Shown here: piece by piece, positions 53,515-62,607 of the stretch
Numbering within the stretch: the first letter of the stretch is position 1
How the letters are laid out: every line of letters begins with the position of its first letter
Source of the DNA: Flavobacterium sp. ASW18X
GTDB lineage: Bacteria; Bacteroidota; Bacteroidia; Flavobacteriales; Flavobacteriaceae
Length of the DNA stretch: 64,000 nt
Direction: 5' to 3'
NCBI RefSeq assembly: GCF_005144745.1
Contig: NZ_SWKK01000003.1
Coordinates: 1-64,000 of the forward strand
The notes under the pieces: generated by a model
What the model was told of the DNA's origin: nothing
The model's database searches: none
What the model saw: the letters and a program-made list of their open reading frames with translations, nothing else
Position numbers and translations under genes: made by a program

Positions 53515-53531
53515 TACAACTCTTAGTTGTA
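53515..53531. promoter_or_regulatory. Palindrome between the two-component system and the M4 protease operon
   Basis: Perfect inverted repeat TACAACT-CTT-AGTTGTA in the 172-base divergent intergenic region, 37 bases before the kinase start and 120 bases before the lipoprotein start. Its size and dyad symmetry suit binding of a dimeric regulator such as the adjacent LuxR-type protein. That link is inference. Confidence 0.45.
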
Positions 53532-53650
53532 AGAAATACCTTTTAAAGATATACCTAGAAACCAGTAGAAAAAAATACAGCTTTGAGGGTATTTACCACA
53601 GTTTCTTTTTTAAATACATTCGTTAACTACTATTTAATTTACAGAACACT

Positions 53651-54073
53651 ATGAAACCAACCTACATTTTCACCTCTTTAGTTTTGCTACTTTTTATAGG
53701 TTGTAAGTCTCAACAATACACTTTTGAGGAATTACCAGAAAAATACATTCAATTTGGTTCTGGTGGCGGGGTAACAGGCATGGTTACCACGTTTACCTTG
53801 TTACCCAACGGTCAATTATTTAAGAACAATTCTATTACAAAAGAATATACAGAACTTCAAAATGTTCCAAAAGATAAGGTTAAGCTTTTATTCAACAGGT
53901 TAGCTGATTTAAAACAAACCAACACTCCCATAGAACAACCCGGTAATATGTTTGCTTTTTTAGAAGACATAGATGGTAAGTCCACTTACCGTATGGTTTG
54001 GGACACTGCAAACCCACAGGTTTCAGAAGAAATAAGAACACTATATAAAATGCTATACACAACCACTAATTAA
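53651..54073 (+). CDS. Small lipoprotein, first gene of the M4 protease operon
   Basis: Lipoprotein of 140 residues. The lipobox is LLFIGC with lipidated C18, followed by KSQQYTFEELP. The mature part includes IQFGSGGGVTGMVTTFTLLPNGQLFKNN, a strand pattern seen in uncharacterised Bacteroidota lipoproteins, and a C-terminal helix. I do not recognise a named family. It ends 6 bases before the M4 peptidase gene and is therefore probably cotranscribed with it. A role in controlling protease folding or activity would be guesswork. Confidence 0.75.
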   Translation: MKPTYIFTSLVLLLFIGCKSQQYTFEELPEKYIQFGSGGGVTGMVTTFTLLPNGQLFKNNSITKEYTELQNVPKDKVKLLFNRLADLKQTNTPIEQPGNMFAFLEDIDGKSTYRMVWDTANPQVSEEIRTLYKMLYTTTN

Positions 54074-54079
54074 CTACTA

Positions 54080-57000
54080 ATGAAAAAGAAAACTACAGTC
54101 TTACTAGTTTTCTCGTTTTTTATTGGCTTAGGGGGGCTTTTTGCCCAAAAAACCTTTGCTGATAAAAAGCGAGGCTCTTCGGAGAATAGTCATGTGAAAG
54201 TTGAAAAGCTTAAACCATCTTTACTTCAAAAAAAAGTTCAAGAAAAAGTAAATAAAAAAACACGTCAGCAAGCCATCTCAAAGTTCAATCTTTCTAAAAC
54301 TTTTTCATTTGCCAAAAATTCTGAATTTAATCCTACAAAATCAGTCTTGTCAAAATCTGGTAGAATTGTATTTAATAATGCAGGTATTAGCAGTAAAGAA
54401 AGTACATCAGCACTAACCGAAATCAGTAAAAATTATTTAAAAACCCTACTACCTCAACTAAAAATTAATTCTATTGAAAACGAACTTCAATTTAAAGAAT
54501 CACATGTCGATAAAAATGGAAAAACCCATTTAAAGTACCAACAAATCTTTAATGGGGTCAAGGTTTTTGGAGGTGAAAGTTATGTACACATTAGCAAGAA
54601 TAAAGATAAGGTAAGTTATACTGGAAAACTCTATCCAAGTAAAAATGTACAAGCCTTCAATCCTAAAATAACTGCTTCTTACTGTTTTGATATCATTGAG
54701 AATGACCTAAATACTTCTATCATAAAAACAAGAAAAAGTGTAAACCAAATAACTATTCCAGGACCAGAGTCGGAGTTGGTATGGTATAATCACCAACAAT
54801 CTTTAGTATTGGTATGGCACATAACCGCCTTTGAAAATTATGTTGATAGATGGGAGTATTTTATAAATGCAGAATCGGGGGCTATTGTTGCCAAATATTA
54901 TCACACCTGCACGCTTACCTATGAGCATTTTAAAGGTCATAAACATAAAAACAACTCAATAGCAAGCTCTACTAAGTCTTTACCACCAACCTCAGATAAT
55001 CTTATTGACTTAAATGGTGTACAAAGACAAATTAATGGCTACACAGAAGGTACAGAAACCTATATGTTTAACACCACTAAATCTATGTTCAATGCAGCGC
55101 AAACCCAAGTGCCAGACAATATGGTAGGAGCAATAGTAACGCTAGATTTTAATAATCAGCCTTACGACACAGAAAATCCCTCCTTTTTTTATGTGTCAGA
55201 AGGAAATGGCAATTATACCAATCCTATTGCGGTTTCTGCCCACTACAACGCAAGTGTGTCATATGATTATTTTGAGAATACGTTTAATAGAAATTCATTA
55301 AATGGAGAAGGCGGAACAATTTATTCTATTATCAATGTTGCTGATACGGACGGTGGCGGATTTGACAACGCTTTTTGGAACGGTTCCTTCATGGCTTACG
55401 GCAACGGAAATTTTGCGTTTAATCCTATAGCAGGAGCACTAGATGTTGGCGGTCATGAAATGGGTCATGGGGTTATTGGCACCACTGCCAATCTAGTTTA
55501 TCAAGACCAATCTGGAGCCATAAACGAATCTTTTGCGGACATTTTTGGGGCAATGATAGATCGTGATGATTGGCTAATTGCCGAAGATATTGTTACCAAT
55601 CAATACTATACCTCTGGAGCAATGCGAGATATGCAAAATCCGAACAATGGAGGTAACTCTTTCGGTGATCCAGGATGGCAACCCGCCCATATGGACGAAA
55701 TTTATACGGGCACACAAGACAATGGCGGAGTGCACATTAATAGCGGTATAGCTAACAGAGCTTATTATCTAGTAGCAACAGCTATTGGCAAAAACAAAGC
55801 TGAACAAATCTATTACAAAGCGCTTGTAGATTATTTAACCGCCTCTTCTCAATTTATTGATTTGCGAATTGCTGTAATTAATGCAGCAACAGATTTACAT
55901 GGCACTGGTTCTGCCGAAGTACAAGCTGTTATTGATGCTTATGATGCTGTTGGTATTACTGGTGGAAATGGCGATGGAGGAACCGATACCAATGATGATT
56001 TACCATCACTAAGTGGAAACGAATTTATTTTAAGTGTAGATGTAAATTCTAGTGACCCTAATACCCTCTACATTTCTGATACTAATGGCGAAGATTTTGT
56101 ACCTGTATCTCAAGTTGGTGTTTTTAGAAAGCCAACGGTAGCTGATGATGGTAGCATTGCATTATATGTAACTGAAGATAATACGGTCAATGGGCTGGTT
56201 TTAGAAGAAAACAATATTAGCGAAGAAGTAGTTTCTGATCAACCTATTTGGTCTCAGGTAGCACTTTCAAAAGATGGTACCAAATTTTCAGCAATAACCA
56301 ATGACGATAGTAATATTATCTATGTTTTTGATTTAATTTCGGGAGAATTTCAAGAATACACTTTATTTAATCCTACCACGCAAGACGGCGTTAATACTGG
56401 TGATGTACTTTATCCAGATGCTATGGAATGGGATTATTCTGGTGAATACATTATGTATGACGCCTACAATGCTTTGGACAACCCTTTTGGCGTGTCAATA
56501 GACTATTGGGATGTTGGTTTTATTAAAGTGTGGGATTATACTACCAACACTTTTGGTGATGGTAGCATTCAAAAACTATTTTCTAGCCTCCCAGAAGGTG
56601 TAAGCATTGGTAACCCATCTTTTTCAAAAACCTCTGGTAACATTGTGGCCTTTGACTACTTTAATTTTCAATCCGATGAATATGAGGTGTTGGCTGCTAA
56701 TATTGAAACCGGTGAATTAAATACCATATTTGTGAATCAAAAACTTGGGTTTCCTAATTATGCCAGTGATGATTCTAAGCTAATATTTGATGCTTACGCT
56801 ACTGACGACAGTGAGCTAATTGCTGTCATTAATCTAAACACAGACAAAATTAGCGCTCAAGGTAGTGCCTCTGGACTTATTGGTCAGGCAAAATGGGGCA
56901 TTTGGTACACCCAAGGTGAAAGAGAAACAGAAGAACCTCCTTCAAATAGCGGTAACGCCATATTATCTTTTAGTTTTAATAGTTTAACACCCACTGTAAA

Positions 57001-58057
57001 TGCTACAATATCTGGCAATCAAATTAGCGCCTTAGTACCAGAAGACACCGATTTAAGTGCTTTAGTGGCAACATTCACCTTATCAGATGGTGCTGTTGCA
57101 ACAGTTAATGGGATTACCCAACAAAGTGGAATAACGGTAAACAATTTTACAAACGCAGTAACCTATACTATTACCTCTACGGCAAATACAGTTCAAAATT
57201 ATACAGTTACCGTAGTATTAAATAATGATAATACTGACCCTAATGATTTGGATGGAGATGGCATTCTTAACGATTTTGACAAATGCCCAAATACACCAAC
57301 AGGCATCCCTGTTGATGCAGATGGTTGTTCTACAAATTCAAACTCAGACAGCAACTTTACGGTTCAAATTACAGATACCTCATGTATTAGGGTATCTAAC
57401 GGTGTTGTTCAAATTACTGCTGTAAACAGTGCTAATTATACAGTATTGTTTACTGGAAACGGTATTAATGAGACTGTAAATTTTTTGGAAACCGCAACTA
57501 TTGAGAATTTACCTCCAGGGCAATATTCAGCGTGCATATCACAACAAGGAAATCAAAATGCAGAAACTTGTTTTGAGATACAATTATCAGAACCTGAGGC
57601 ATTAGGGGTTGATTCGATAACAGATGTAGACCAAAAATCAGTAACCTTAATCTTATCTGGTAGTTCAAGATATTTCATTCAACTTAACAATCAAATTTTT
57701 GAAACAGCTGAAAATTCAATTACACTACCGCTGAATAAAGATAAAAATACGTTAACTGTATCCACCGAAAAAGACTGCCAAGGTTCTTATGAAGAACTTA
57801 TTGTTTTGGATACCGGCTTTGTTTACCCTAACCCAGTAGCAGGTGAAGAGCTTTTTATAGCATTTCCTTACACCAATCAAGATGAACCACTAACCTTAAC
57901 AGTTTTTGCAGTTAACGGTGAACTAGTTAAAAGAGAGCTAATTAGTACAATAGGTGGAAAAGCTCAAACAAATATTTCTGATTTAAGTAAAGGAACTTAC
58001 ATCATAAAAATGGAGTCAAAAAATATTACTATCACCAAAAAAATTATAAGAAAATGA
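54080..58057 (+). CDS. T9SS-secreted thermolysin-like (M4) metallopeptidase with propeller domain
   Basis: Exported protease of 1325 residues. A signal peptide (about 1-22) and an FTP/PepSY-type propeptide (to about 280) lead to the M4 catalytic domain with zinc site HEMGH (459-463), Glu ligand E483 in NESFADIFG and catalytic H552 in GGVHINSG. After about 640 comes a TolB/WD40-like beta-propeller region, then an Ig-like domain (about 965-1050). A DLDGDGILNDFDKC loop (about 1056), two small beta domains and a T9SS sorting domain (about 1248-1325, VYPNPVAGEELFIAF) follow. The part from the DxDGDG loop onward is paralogous to the end of the peptidase at 35238-38993. The stop overlaps the next gene by ATGA. 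Confidence 0.93.
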   Translation: MKKKTTVLLVFSFFIGLGGLFAQKTFADKKRGSSENSHVKVEKLKPSLLQKKVQEKVNKKTRQQAISKFNLSKTFSFAKNSEFNPTKSVLSKSGRIVFNNAGISSKESTSALTEISKNYLKTLLPQLKINSIENELQFKESHVDKNGKTHLKYQQIFNGVKVFGGESYVHISKNKDKVSYTGKLYPSKNVQAFNPKITASYCFDIIENDLNTSIIKTRKSVNQITIPGPESELVWYNHQQSLVLVWHITAFENYVDRWEYFINAESGAIVAKYYHTCTLTYEHFKGHKHKNNSIASSTKSLPPTSDNLIDLNGVQRQINGYTEGTETYMFNTTKSMFNAAQTQVPDNMVGAIVTLDFNNQPYDTENPSFFYVSEGNGNYTNPIAVSAHYNASVSYDYFENTFNRNSLNGEGGTIYSIINVADTDGGGFDNAFWNGSFMAYGNGNFAFNPIAGALDVGGHEMGHGVIGTTANLVYQDQSGAINESFADIFGAMIDRDDWLIAEDIVTNQYYTSGAMRDMQNPNNGGNSFGDPGWQPAHMDEIYTGTQDNGGVHINSGIANRAYYLVATAIGKNKAEQIYYKALVDYLTASSQFIDLRIAVINAATDLHGTGSAEVQAVIDAYDAVGITGGNGDGGTDTNDDLPSLSGNEFILSVDVNSSDPNTLYISDTNGEDFVPVSQVGVFRKPTVADDGSIALYVTEDNTVNGLVLEENNISEEVVSDQPIWSQVALSKDGTKFSAITNDDSNIIYVFDLISGEFQEYTLFNPTTQDGVNTGDVLYPDAMEWDYSGEYIMYDAYNALDNPFGVSIDYWDVGFIKVWDYTTNTFGDGSIQKLFSSLPEGVSIGNPSFSKTSGNIVAFDYFNFQSDEYEVLAANIETGELNTIFVNQKLGFPNYASDDSKLIFDAYATDDSELIAVINLNTDKISAQGSASGLIGQAKWGIWYTQGERETEEPPSNSGNAILSFSFNSLTPTVNATISGNQISALVPEDTDLSALVATFTLSDGAVATVNGITQQSGITVNNFTNAVTYTITSTANTVQNYTVTVVLNNDNTDPNDLDGDGILNDFDKCPNTPTGIPVDADGCSTNSNSDSNFTVQITDTSCIRVSNGVVQITAVNSANYTVLFTGNGINETVNFLETATIENLPPGQYSACISQQGNQNAETCFEIQLSEPEALGVDSITDVDQKSVTLILSGSSRYFIQLNNQIFETAENSITLPLNKDKNTLTVSTEKDCQGSYEELIVLDTGFVYPNPVAGEELFIAFPYTNQDEPLTLTVFAVNGELVKRELISTIGGKAQTNISDLSKGTYIIKMESKNITITKKIIRK

Positions 58058-58767
58058 AAAAGATAATTTATGCCTTTGCATTACCTCTTGTTTTCATGTT
58101 TTCTTGTTCAACCTCAGAAGAGCCGACAGATGACACTGATGATAATAACAACAATAACGGTACAGTTCCAGGTGTAGCCACTCTAGTTTTTCCAGAAAAC
58201 AATAAACTTTGTACTCAAGGAACTATAATTAATGATTTAGAGAATACTATTACTTTTCAATGGCAAGAAGCTTCTGACACCGACTCATACGAAGTTAATG
58301 TAAGTTATGTTGAAAGTGGGGTTACCGTTAAACAAACCAGTACAACAACAGAAGCAACAATTACACTAGAAAGAGGTAAAAGTTATAGTTGGTTTGTAGT
58401 ATCCAAATCTAACGATACCAACGATGATACCAGAAGTGAAACCTGGCGATTTTTTAATGAAGGTGTTGGAGAAACGCACTATGCACCTTTTCCTGCATTA
58501 ATAACGCAACCTGTAAACGGAGCAACAATTAGCAATACCACTTCTGTAAACTTACAATGGAATGGTAGCGATGCTGATAATGATATTGTTGAATACCAAG
58601 TGTATTTAGACACCAATGAAACACCATCCAATAGTTTAGGCACTACAACTCAAAATTCAGTAAATGTAACGGTACAAACAGGTCAAACGTATTATTGGAA
58701 GGTAAAAACTATTGATGCCAAGAATAATACGTCAGAATCAGAGGTCTTTAATTTTTCAGTAGAATAA
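58054..58767 (+). CDS. Fn3-like lipoprotein paired with the M4 peptidase
   Basis: Lipoprotein of 237 residues with lipidated C18 (LVFMFSC) followed by STSEEPTDDTDD, an acidic stretch similar to lipoprotein surface export signals of Flavobacteria. Two beta-rich domains resembling Fn3 follow, joined by EGVGETHYAPFPALITQPVNGATI. It aligns along its length with the lipoprotein at 38990-39685: shared patterns are LVFPxxxxxC, FxWQ, YSWxVxSxSND, APFPA, SVNLQWNGSDAD and TYYWKV. Both genes begin in the stop codon of a T9SS metallopeptidase. The function is unknown. Confidence 0.86.
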   Translation: MKKIIYAFALPLVFMFSCSTSEEPTDDTDDNNNNNGTVPGVATLVFPENNKLCTQGTIINDLENTITFQWQEASDTDSYEVNVSYVESGVTVKQTSTTTEATITLERGKSYSWFVVSKSNDTNDDTRSETWRFFNEGVGETHYAPFPALITQPVNGATISNTTSVNLQWNGSDADNDIVEYQVYLDTNETPSNSLGTTTQNSVNVTVQTGQTYYWKVKTIDAKNNTSESEVFNFSVE

Positions 58768-58768
58768 G

Positions 58769-60052
58769 ATGAGGTATTTAAGTAAATCTATACTATATAT
58801 TATTCTTCTTCTCGTTTTACTAGTAATAGCTTCTTGTAGTAGTGAAACAAATGAAGAGTCTCTATTTGAGGATATTAAAACCAATAATCCAAATGACCTT
58901 TTTAATGCAGACCCTAGCCTGAATAATTTTGTAATTACTAGATGGGATGAAAGCGTTGTAATTGTAAATCCAGAAACTGGCTCGGAAGAAATAGTATATA
59001 CTTTTGATGATTTTATATATCCAGAAGGAGTTGCCAATTATTACAATGGGGTCATTTATGTTAGTACGGATGATAATGCTATAAATGCAATAAATCCGGA
59101 AACCAAAACCTTACTTTGGGATGTTCCAATGTTAGAATATGATTTCAGCAGTTTAGGGTTTACTAGCATCAATATTAATGATGGTATTTGTTATGCTTCT
59201 GGTAGTTTTGGTGTAATGGTTGCGGTTGATGCAATTTCCGGTGAATTGTTATGGTATTATTCTTCAAATATTAATGGTGAATTAGATAATCTTCTTACAG
59301 AAAATAGAATTCCGATAGTACACAAAGATAAAGTGTACCTATTTTCAGAAATACCTTTTGCATCAAGTATACCACCTTACATGCATATTTTAGATAAAAA
59401 TACAGGTAAGTTAATTAACAAGATTGAATTGCCCTATGAAACAACAGGGGAACCCGTAATTTGCAATGATATAATATACTTGCCAGCAAAAAACATGTAT
59501 GCTATTGACCTCAACTCTTTAGAAGTTATATGGAGCTTTGCAGCAGATGCTGTAAGTACACCACAAATAAGTGCTGATAAGATTGTGTTTCATGGAATCC
59601 CTGTTGATGATACTATTTATTCCAGACTCTATTGTTTGGATGTGAATACAGGCACCCCCTCATGGATAATAGAGACCGGCTTTGATACTATGTGGACACC
59701 AACAATTGTTAATGATGTTGTCTTTGGTGTGTATGAAAAAGCAAGCAGCTTTGCCTTTGCAAGAAATGGTAGACCATTTGCCGTAAATCTAAATGATGGG
59801 AGTCAAATTTGGTACAAAGAAGATATTTCAATCGATACCAGTCCAGTCTACGCAAACGGAAGATTATTTTTTCATGGTCATAATATCACCGGAACTGCGG
59901 ATATAGATGAAAACGTCGGCTTTTTTAGCATGAATGCCAGCACAGGAGAAATTTTATGGCTAAACAACACCTTTAGATATGATTATATAAGTACCCCAAT
60001 AGTAGTTGCCCAAAACGGAATTTTTGGGCCTGGTTATTTTCAAGGTAATTAA
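58769..60052 (+). CDS. PQQ-type beta-propeller lipoprotein
   Basis: Lipoprotein of 427 residues with lipidated C23 (LVIASC) followed by SSETNEES. The mature protein is a beta-propeller with PQQ-like or BamB-like repeats: YVSTDDNAINAINPETKTLLWDVP, GVMVAVDAISGELLWYY, MYAIDLNSLEVIWSF, LYCLDVNTGTPSWIIE, PFAVNLNDGSQIWY and FFSMNASTGEILWLN. The repeats end in W as in PQQ-binding-like proteins, but no enzyme domain is visible. The start is two bases after the stop of the lipoprotein gene upstream, and a strong terminator follows. It probably offers a protein-binding surface for the protease or its substrates (inference). Confidence 0.87.
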   Translation: MRYLSKSILYIILLLVLLVIASCSSETNEESLFEDIKTNNPNDLFNADPSLNNFVITRWDESVVIVNPETGSEEIVYTFDDFIYPEGVANYYNGVIYVSTDDNAINAINPETKTLLWDVPMLEYDFSSLGFTSININDGICYASGSFGVMVAVDAISGELLWYYSSNINGELDNLLTENRIPIVHKDKVYLFSEIPFASSIPPYMHILDKNTGKLINKIELPYETTGEPVICNDIIYLPAKNMYAIDLNSLEVIWSFAADAVSTPQISADKIVFHGIPVDDTIYSRLYCLDVNTGTPSWIIETGFDTMWTPTIVNDVVFGVYEKASSFAFARNGRPFAVNLNDGSQIWYKEDISIDTSPVYANGRLFFHGHNITGTADIDENVGFFSMNASTGEILWLNNTFRYDYISTPIVVAQNGIFGPGYFQGN

Positions 60053-60100
60053 TATGCAACCTTTAAAAGAAAGTTTGAGTTAGTTTATTTTAGTTGGTTG

Positions 60101-60125
60101 AGCCCCATTAAAGGGGCTTTTTTTA
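60101..60125. terminator. Terminator shared by the M4 protease operon and the acyl-CoA dehydrogenase gene
   Basis: Stem AGCCCC / GGGGCT with a 6-base loop, followed on the plus strand by TTTTTTTATTT. It lies 48 bases after the propeller gene and next to the stop of the converging gene. The plus-strand T tract is the stronger one. Confidence 0.85.
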
Positions 60126-61301
60126 TTTAAAAGCCTGTATACCAGTAATATCAGCCCCTGTAATTAAAAGATGAATATCATGTGTGCCTTCGTAAGTAAC
60201 AACGCTTTCTAAATTCATCATATGGCGCATGATGCTAAACTCCCCAGAAATCCCCATAGCACCGAGTATTTGTCTGGATTCCCTAGCTACTTGCAATGCC
60301 ATGGCAACGTTATTTCGTTTGGCCATAGAAATCATGGCAGTGCTCGCTTTACCTTCATTCTTTAATTGTCCTAACCGATGTGCTACCAATTGCGCTTTGG
60401 TGATTTCCGTGACCATTTCGGCTAACTTTTTTTGTTGTAATTGAAAAGCGGCAATAGGTTTTCCAAACTGCATACGTTCCTTGGCATAGCGTAGAGCGGT
60501 ATCATAACAATCCATTGCGGCTCCTATTGCGCCCCAAGAAATGCCGTACCGTGCAGAATCTAAGCAATGTAGAGGGGCAGATAGCCCACTTTTACCGGGT
60601 AACAGATTTTCCTTTGGAACTTTTACATTGTCAAAATGAAGTTCTCCCGTGGCAGATGCGCGTAGCGACCATTTATTGTAGGTTTCTGGTGTGGTAAAGC
60701 CTTCCATGCCTCGTTCTACCAAAAGACCATGGATTCTACCATTTTCATCCTTGGCCCATACCACGGCCACGTCTGCAAATGGGGCATTGGAAATCCACAT
60801 TTTGGCCCCGTTTAATAAATAATGGTCTCCTTGGTCTTTGAACTTGGTTTCCATGCCTCCGGGATTAGAACCATGGTTGGGTTCCGTTAGTCCAAAGGCG
60901 CCCATAAATTCCCCAGATGCCAGTTTGGGTAAAAAATGTTGTTTTTGCGTTTCGGTACCATAAGCATAAATGGGGTACATGACCAAAGAAGATTGTACGG
61001 AAGCGGTAGAGCGGATTCCGCTATCGCCACGTTCAATTTCTTGCATTAACAAACCGTAGCTGATGTAATCTAAACCAGCGCCGCCATAATCCTCTGGTAT
61101 CATTGGGCCAAAAGCGCCAATTTCTGCCAAGCCTCCTATTACTTGTTTGGGAAAAGTAGCGTTTTGGGCATACTCATCAATAATAGGGATAATAGCTTTG
61201 TTTACCCATGAACGCGCAGCATCACGGACCATTTTATGTTCGCTACTCAAAACATCGTCTAATAAATAATAATCGGGTGCAGAAAAATCCTTTGGGTCCA
61301 T
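60123..61301 (-). CDS. Acyl-CoA dehydrogenase, glutaryl-CoA dehydrogenase-like
   Basis: FAD-dependent acyl-CoA dehydrogenase of 392 residues. Family motifs are GAFGLTEPNHGSNPGGMET, KMWISNAPFADVAVVWAKDE, and the C-terminal YEGTHDIHLLITG with the catalytic Glu. The overall pattern (APDYYLLDDVLSSEHKMVRDAARSWV, EDYGGAGLDYISYGLLMQEIERGDSG) is that of glutaryl-CoA dehydrogenases, which convert glutaryl-CoA to crotonyl-CoA in lysine and tryptophan breakdown. It is 49 bases downstream of trmN6, so readthrough is possible. Confidence 0.92.
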   Translation of the reverse strand: MDPKDFSAPDYYLLDDVLSSEHKMVRDAARSWVNKAIIPIIDEYAQNATFPKQVIGGLAEIGAFGPMIPEDYGGAGLDYISYGLLMQEIERGDSGIRSTASVQSSLVMYPIYAYGTETQKQHFLPKLASGEFMGAFGLTEPNHGSNPGGMETKFKDQGDHYLLNGAKMWISNAPFADVAVVWAKDENGRIHGLLVERGMEGFTTPETYNKWSLRASATGELHFDNVKVPKENLLPGKSGLSAPLHCLDSARYGISWGAIGAAMDCYDTALRYAKERMQFGKPIAAFQLQQKKLAEMVTEITKAQLVAHRLGQLKNEGKASTAMISMAKRNNVAMALQVARESRQILGAMGISGEFSIMRHMMNLESVVTYEGTHDIHLLITGADITGIQAFK

Positions 61302-61350
61302 ATGCTTCAGTTTAGTCTCTCTTCAAAGATAAGAAGCACTTGGGAGGTCT

Positions 61351-62067
61351 TTACATTTTTAAATAAAAATCCTTGGTAAGGTTAATGTAATCTTCGGTGT
61401 ATTGGTGGCGCTCTTTTTCTATTACCAAGTCGTTCACCATGGGCTGCTTTTCTTCAAAAGTTAAATACAGTAAACTGCGTTTTATGGGGGCGGTATCGTG
61501 GCCTTTTACGTGGGTTATATTGGTAACATAAAGGCCATAAGTTCTTGCTGTGGCCAAAAAAGATTTTTCTTCGCTAAACGGAATAATGCAAGCGAACCCG
61601 CCTTCTGAAGTCAAAAGTTTGGCAACGCCTTCCAATAAATTTGGAAAGGGTAATGAAGATTCTTGCCGGGCTGCATCTCTTTCTAAAGAACCGCTGTTTA
61701 CCTGTTCCGTATAAAAAGGAGGATTGGCAACAATTAGGTCGTACTCCTCTGCATCCATTTCGGTTACAAATTCGGAGAATTCTGCGTGGTAGCAAAATAA
61801 GCGGTCTGCCCAATCCGATGCTTCAAAATTGGAAACGCATTGTTCATAAGCGGCATCGTCTAACTCCAAAGCGTCTATAAGTTCTGCGGAACTACGTTGG
61901 GCCAATTGCAGAGCAATTACCCCCGTTCCGGTGCCCACGTCTAAAATGGAATCGGGTTGGTTGTGCAAGGGTGCCCAAGCGCCAAGTAGTACGGCATCTG
62001 TGCCTATTTTCATAGCACAGCGGTCTTGTTGCACCGTAAATTGTTTAAAGGTAAAAGTTTCTGCCAT
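61351..62067 (-). CDS. trmN6: tRNA1(Val) adenine(37)-N6-methyltransferase
   Basis: SAM-dependent methyltransferase of 238 residues that methylates A37 of tRNA1-Val in E. coli (YfiC). The SAM motif is LDVGTGTGVIALQLAQR and the catalytic motif is VANPPFY. The N-terminal FKQFTVQQDRCAMKIGTDAVLLGAW is the family signature. The ATG overlaps the rimM stop by one base (TAATG), which indicates translational coupling within an rpsP-rimM-trmN6 run. Confidence 0.9.
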   Translation of the reverse strand: MAETFTFKQFTVQQDRCAMKIGTDAVLLGAWAPLHNQPDSILDVGTGTGVIALQLAQRSSAELIDALELDDAAYEQCVSNFEASDWADRLFCYHAEFSEFVTEMDAEEYDLIVANPPFYTEQVNSGSLERDAARQESSLPFPNLLEGVAKLLTSEGGFACIIPFSEEKSFLATARTYGLYVTNITHVKGHDTAPIKRSLLYLTFEEKQPMVNDLVIEKERHQYTEDYINLTKDFYLKM

Positions 62068-62597
62068 TATTCGCCTAAATACAGTTCTACCAATCCATCA
62101 GGGGTGGATACATGTATTTCCTTTTGTTGGCGGTCTAGTTTGGTGATGATATCGTCGTTCAAGGGAATCAATAACTCTTTGCCTTCTTTTTCTACCTCAA
62201 ACAAAACTTGACTAGCACTGTCGTTAATGGATACAACGGCACCTATATCGCCATGAACGGCATCTATCATTCTAAATCCTATGACCTCATGATAGTAGAA
62301 CTGGTCGCCACTAAGTTTGGGTAAAAAGGAAAGTGGTAAATATAGTTCACTTCCCATAATACGGTCTGCGGCAGCTTCGTCTTTTACGTCTTCAAAATCT
62401 ATACGGAGTAGGGTCGATTTATGTAAGCGGCACTTTTCAATAAAAAATGGAACCAGATTTCGCCCTAAAAGGACAAATACTGATTCCATGTTTTCGTAGA
62501 TTTCGGGTTCATCTGTATCTAGTTTTACTAGAACTTCACCCTTGAAGCTATATTTTGAAACGATTTTGCCTAGGTAGAAACAATCTTCCTTGCGCAT
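62067..62597 (-). CDS. rimM: Ribosome maturation factor RimM
   Basis: 16S rRNA processing and 30S maturation factor of 176 residues that binds S19. The N-terminal beta-barrel begins FYLGKIVSKYSFKGEVLVKLDTD, and the C-terminal PRC-barrel contains FYYHEVIGFRMIDAVHGDIGAVVSI and ELLIPLNDDII. It is 10 bases downstream of rpsP, the standard rpsP-rimM order. Confidence 0.95.
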   Translation of the reverse strand: MRKEDCFYLGKIVSKYSFKGEVLVKLDTDEPEIYENMESVFVLLGRNLVPFFIEKCRLHKSTLLRIDFEDVKDEAAADRIMGSELYLPLSFLPKLSGDQFYYHEVIGFRMIDAVHGDIGAVVSINDSASQVLFEVEKEGKELLIPLNDDIITKLDRQQKEIHVSTPDGLVELYLGE

Positions 62598-62607
62598 CGT
62601 CTACAAA

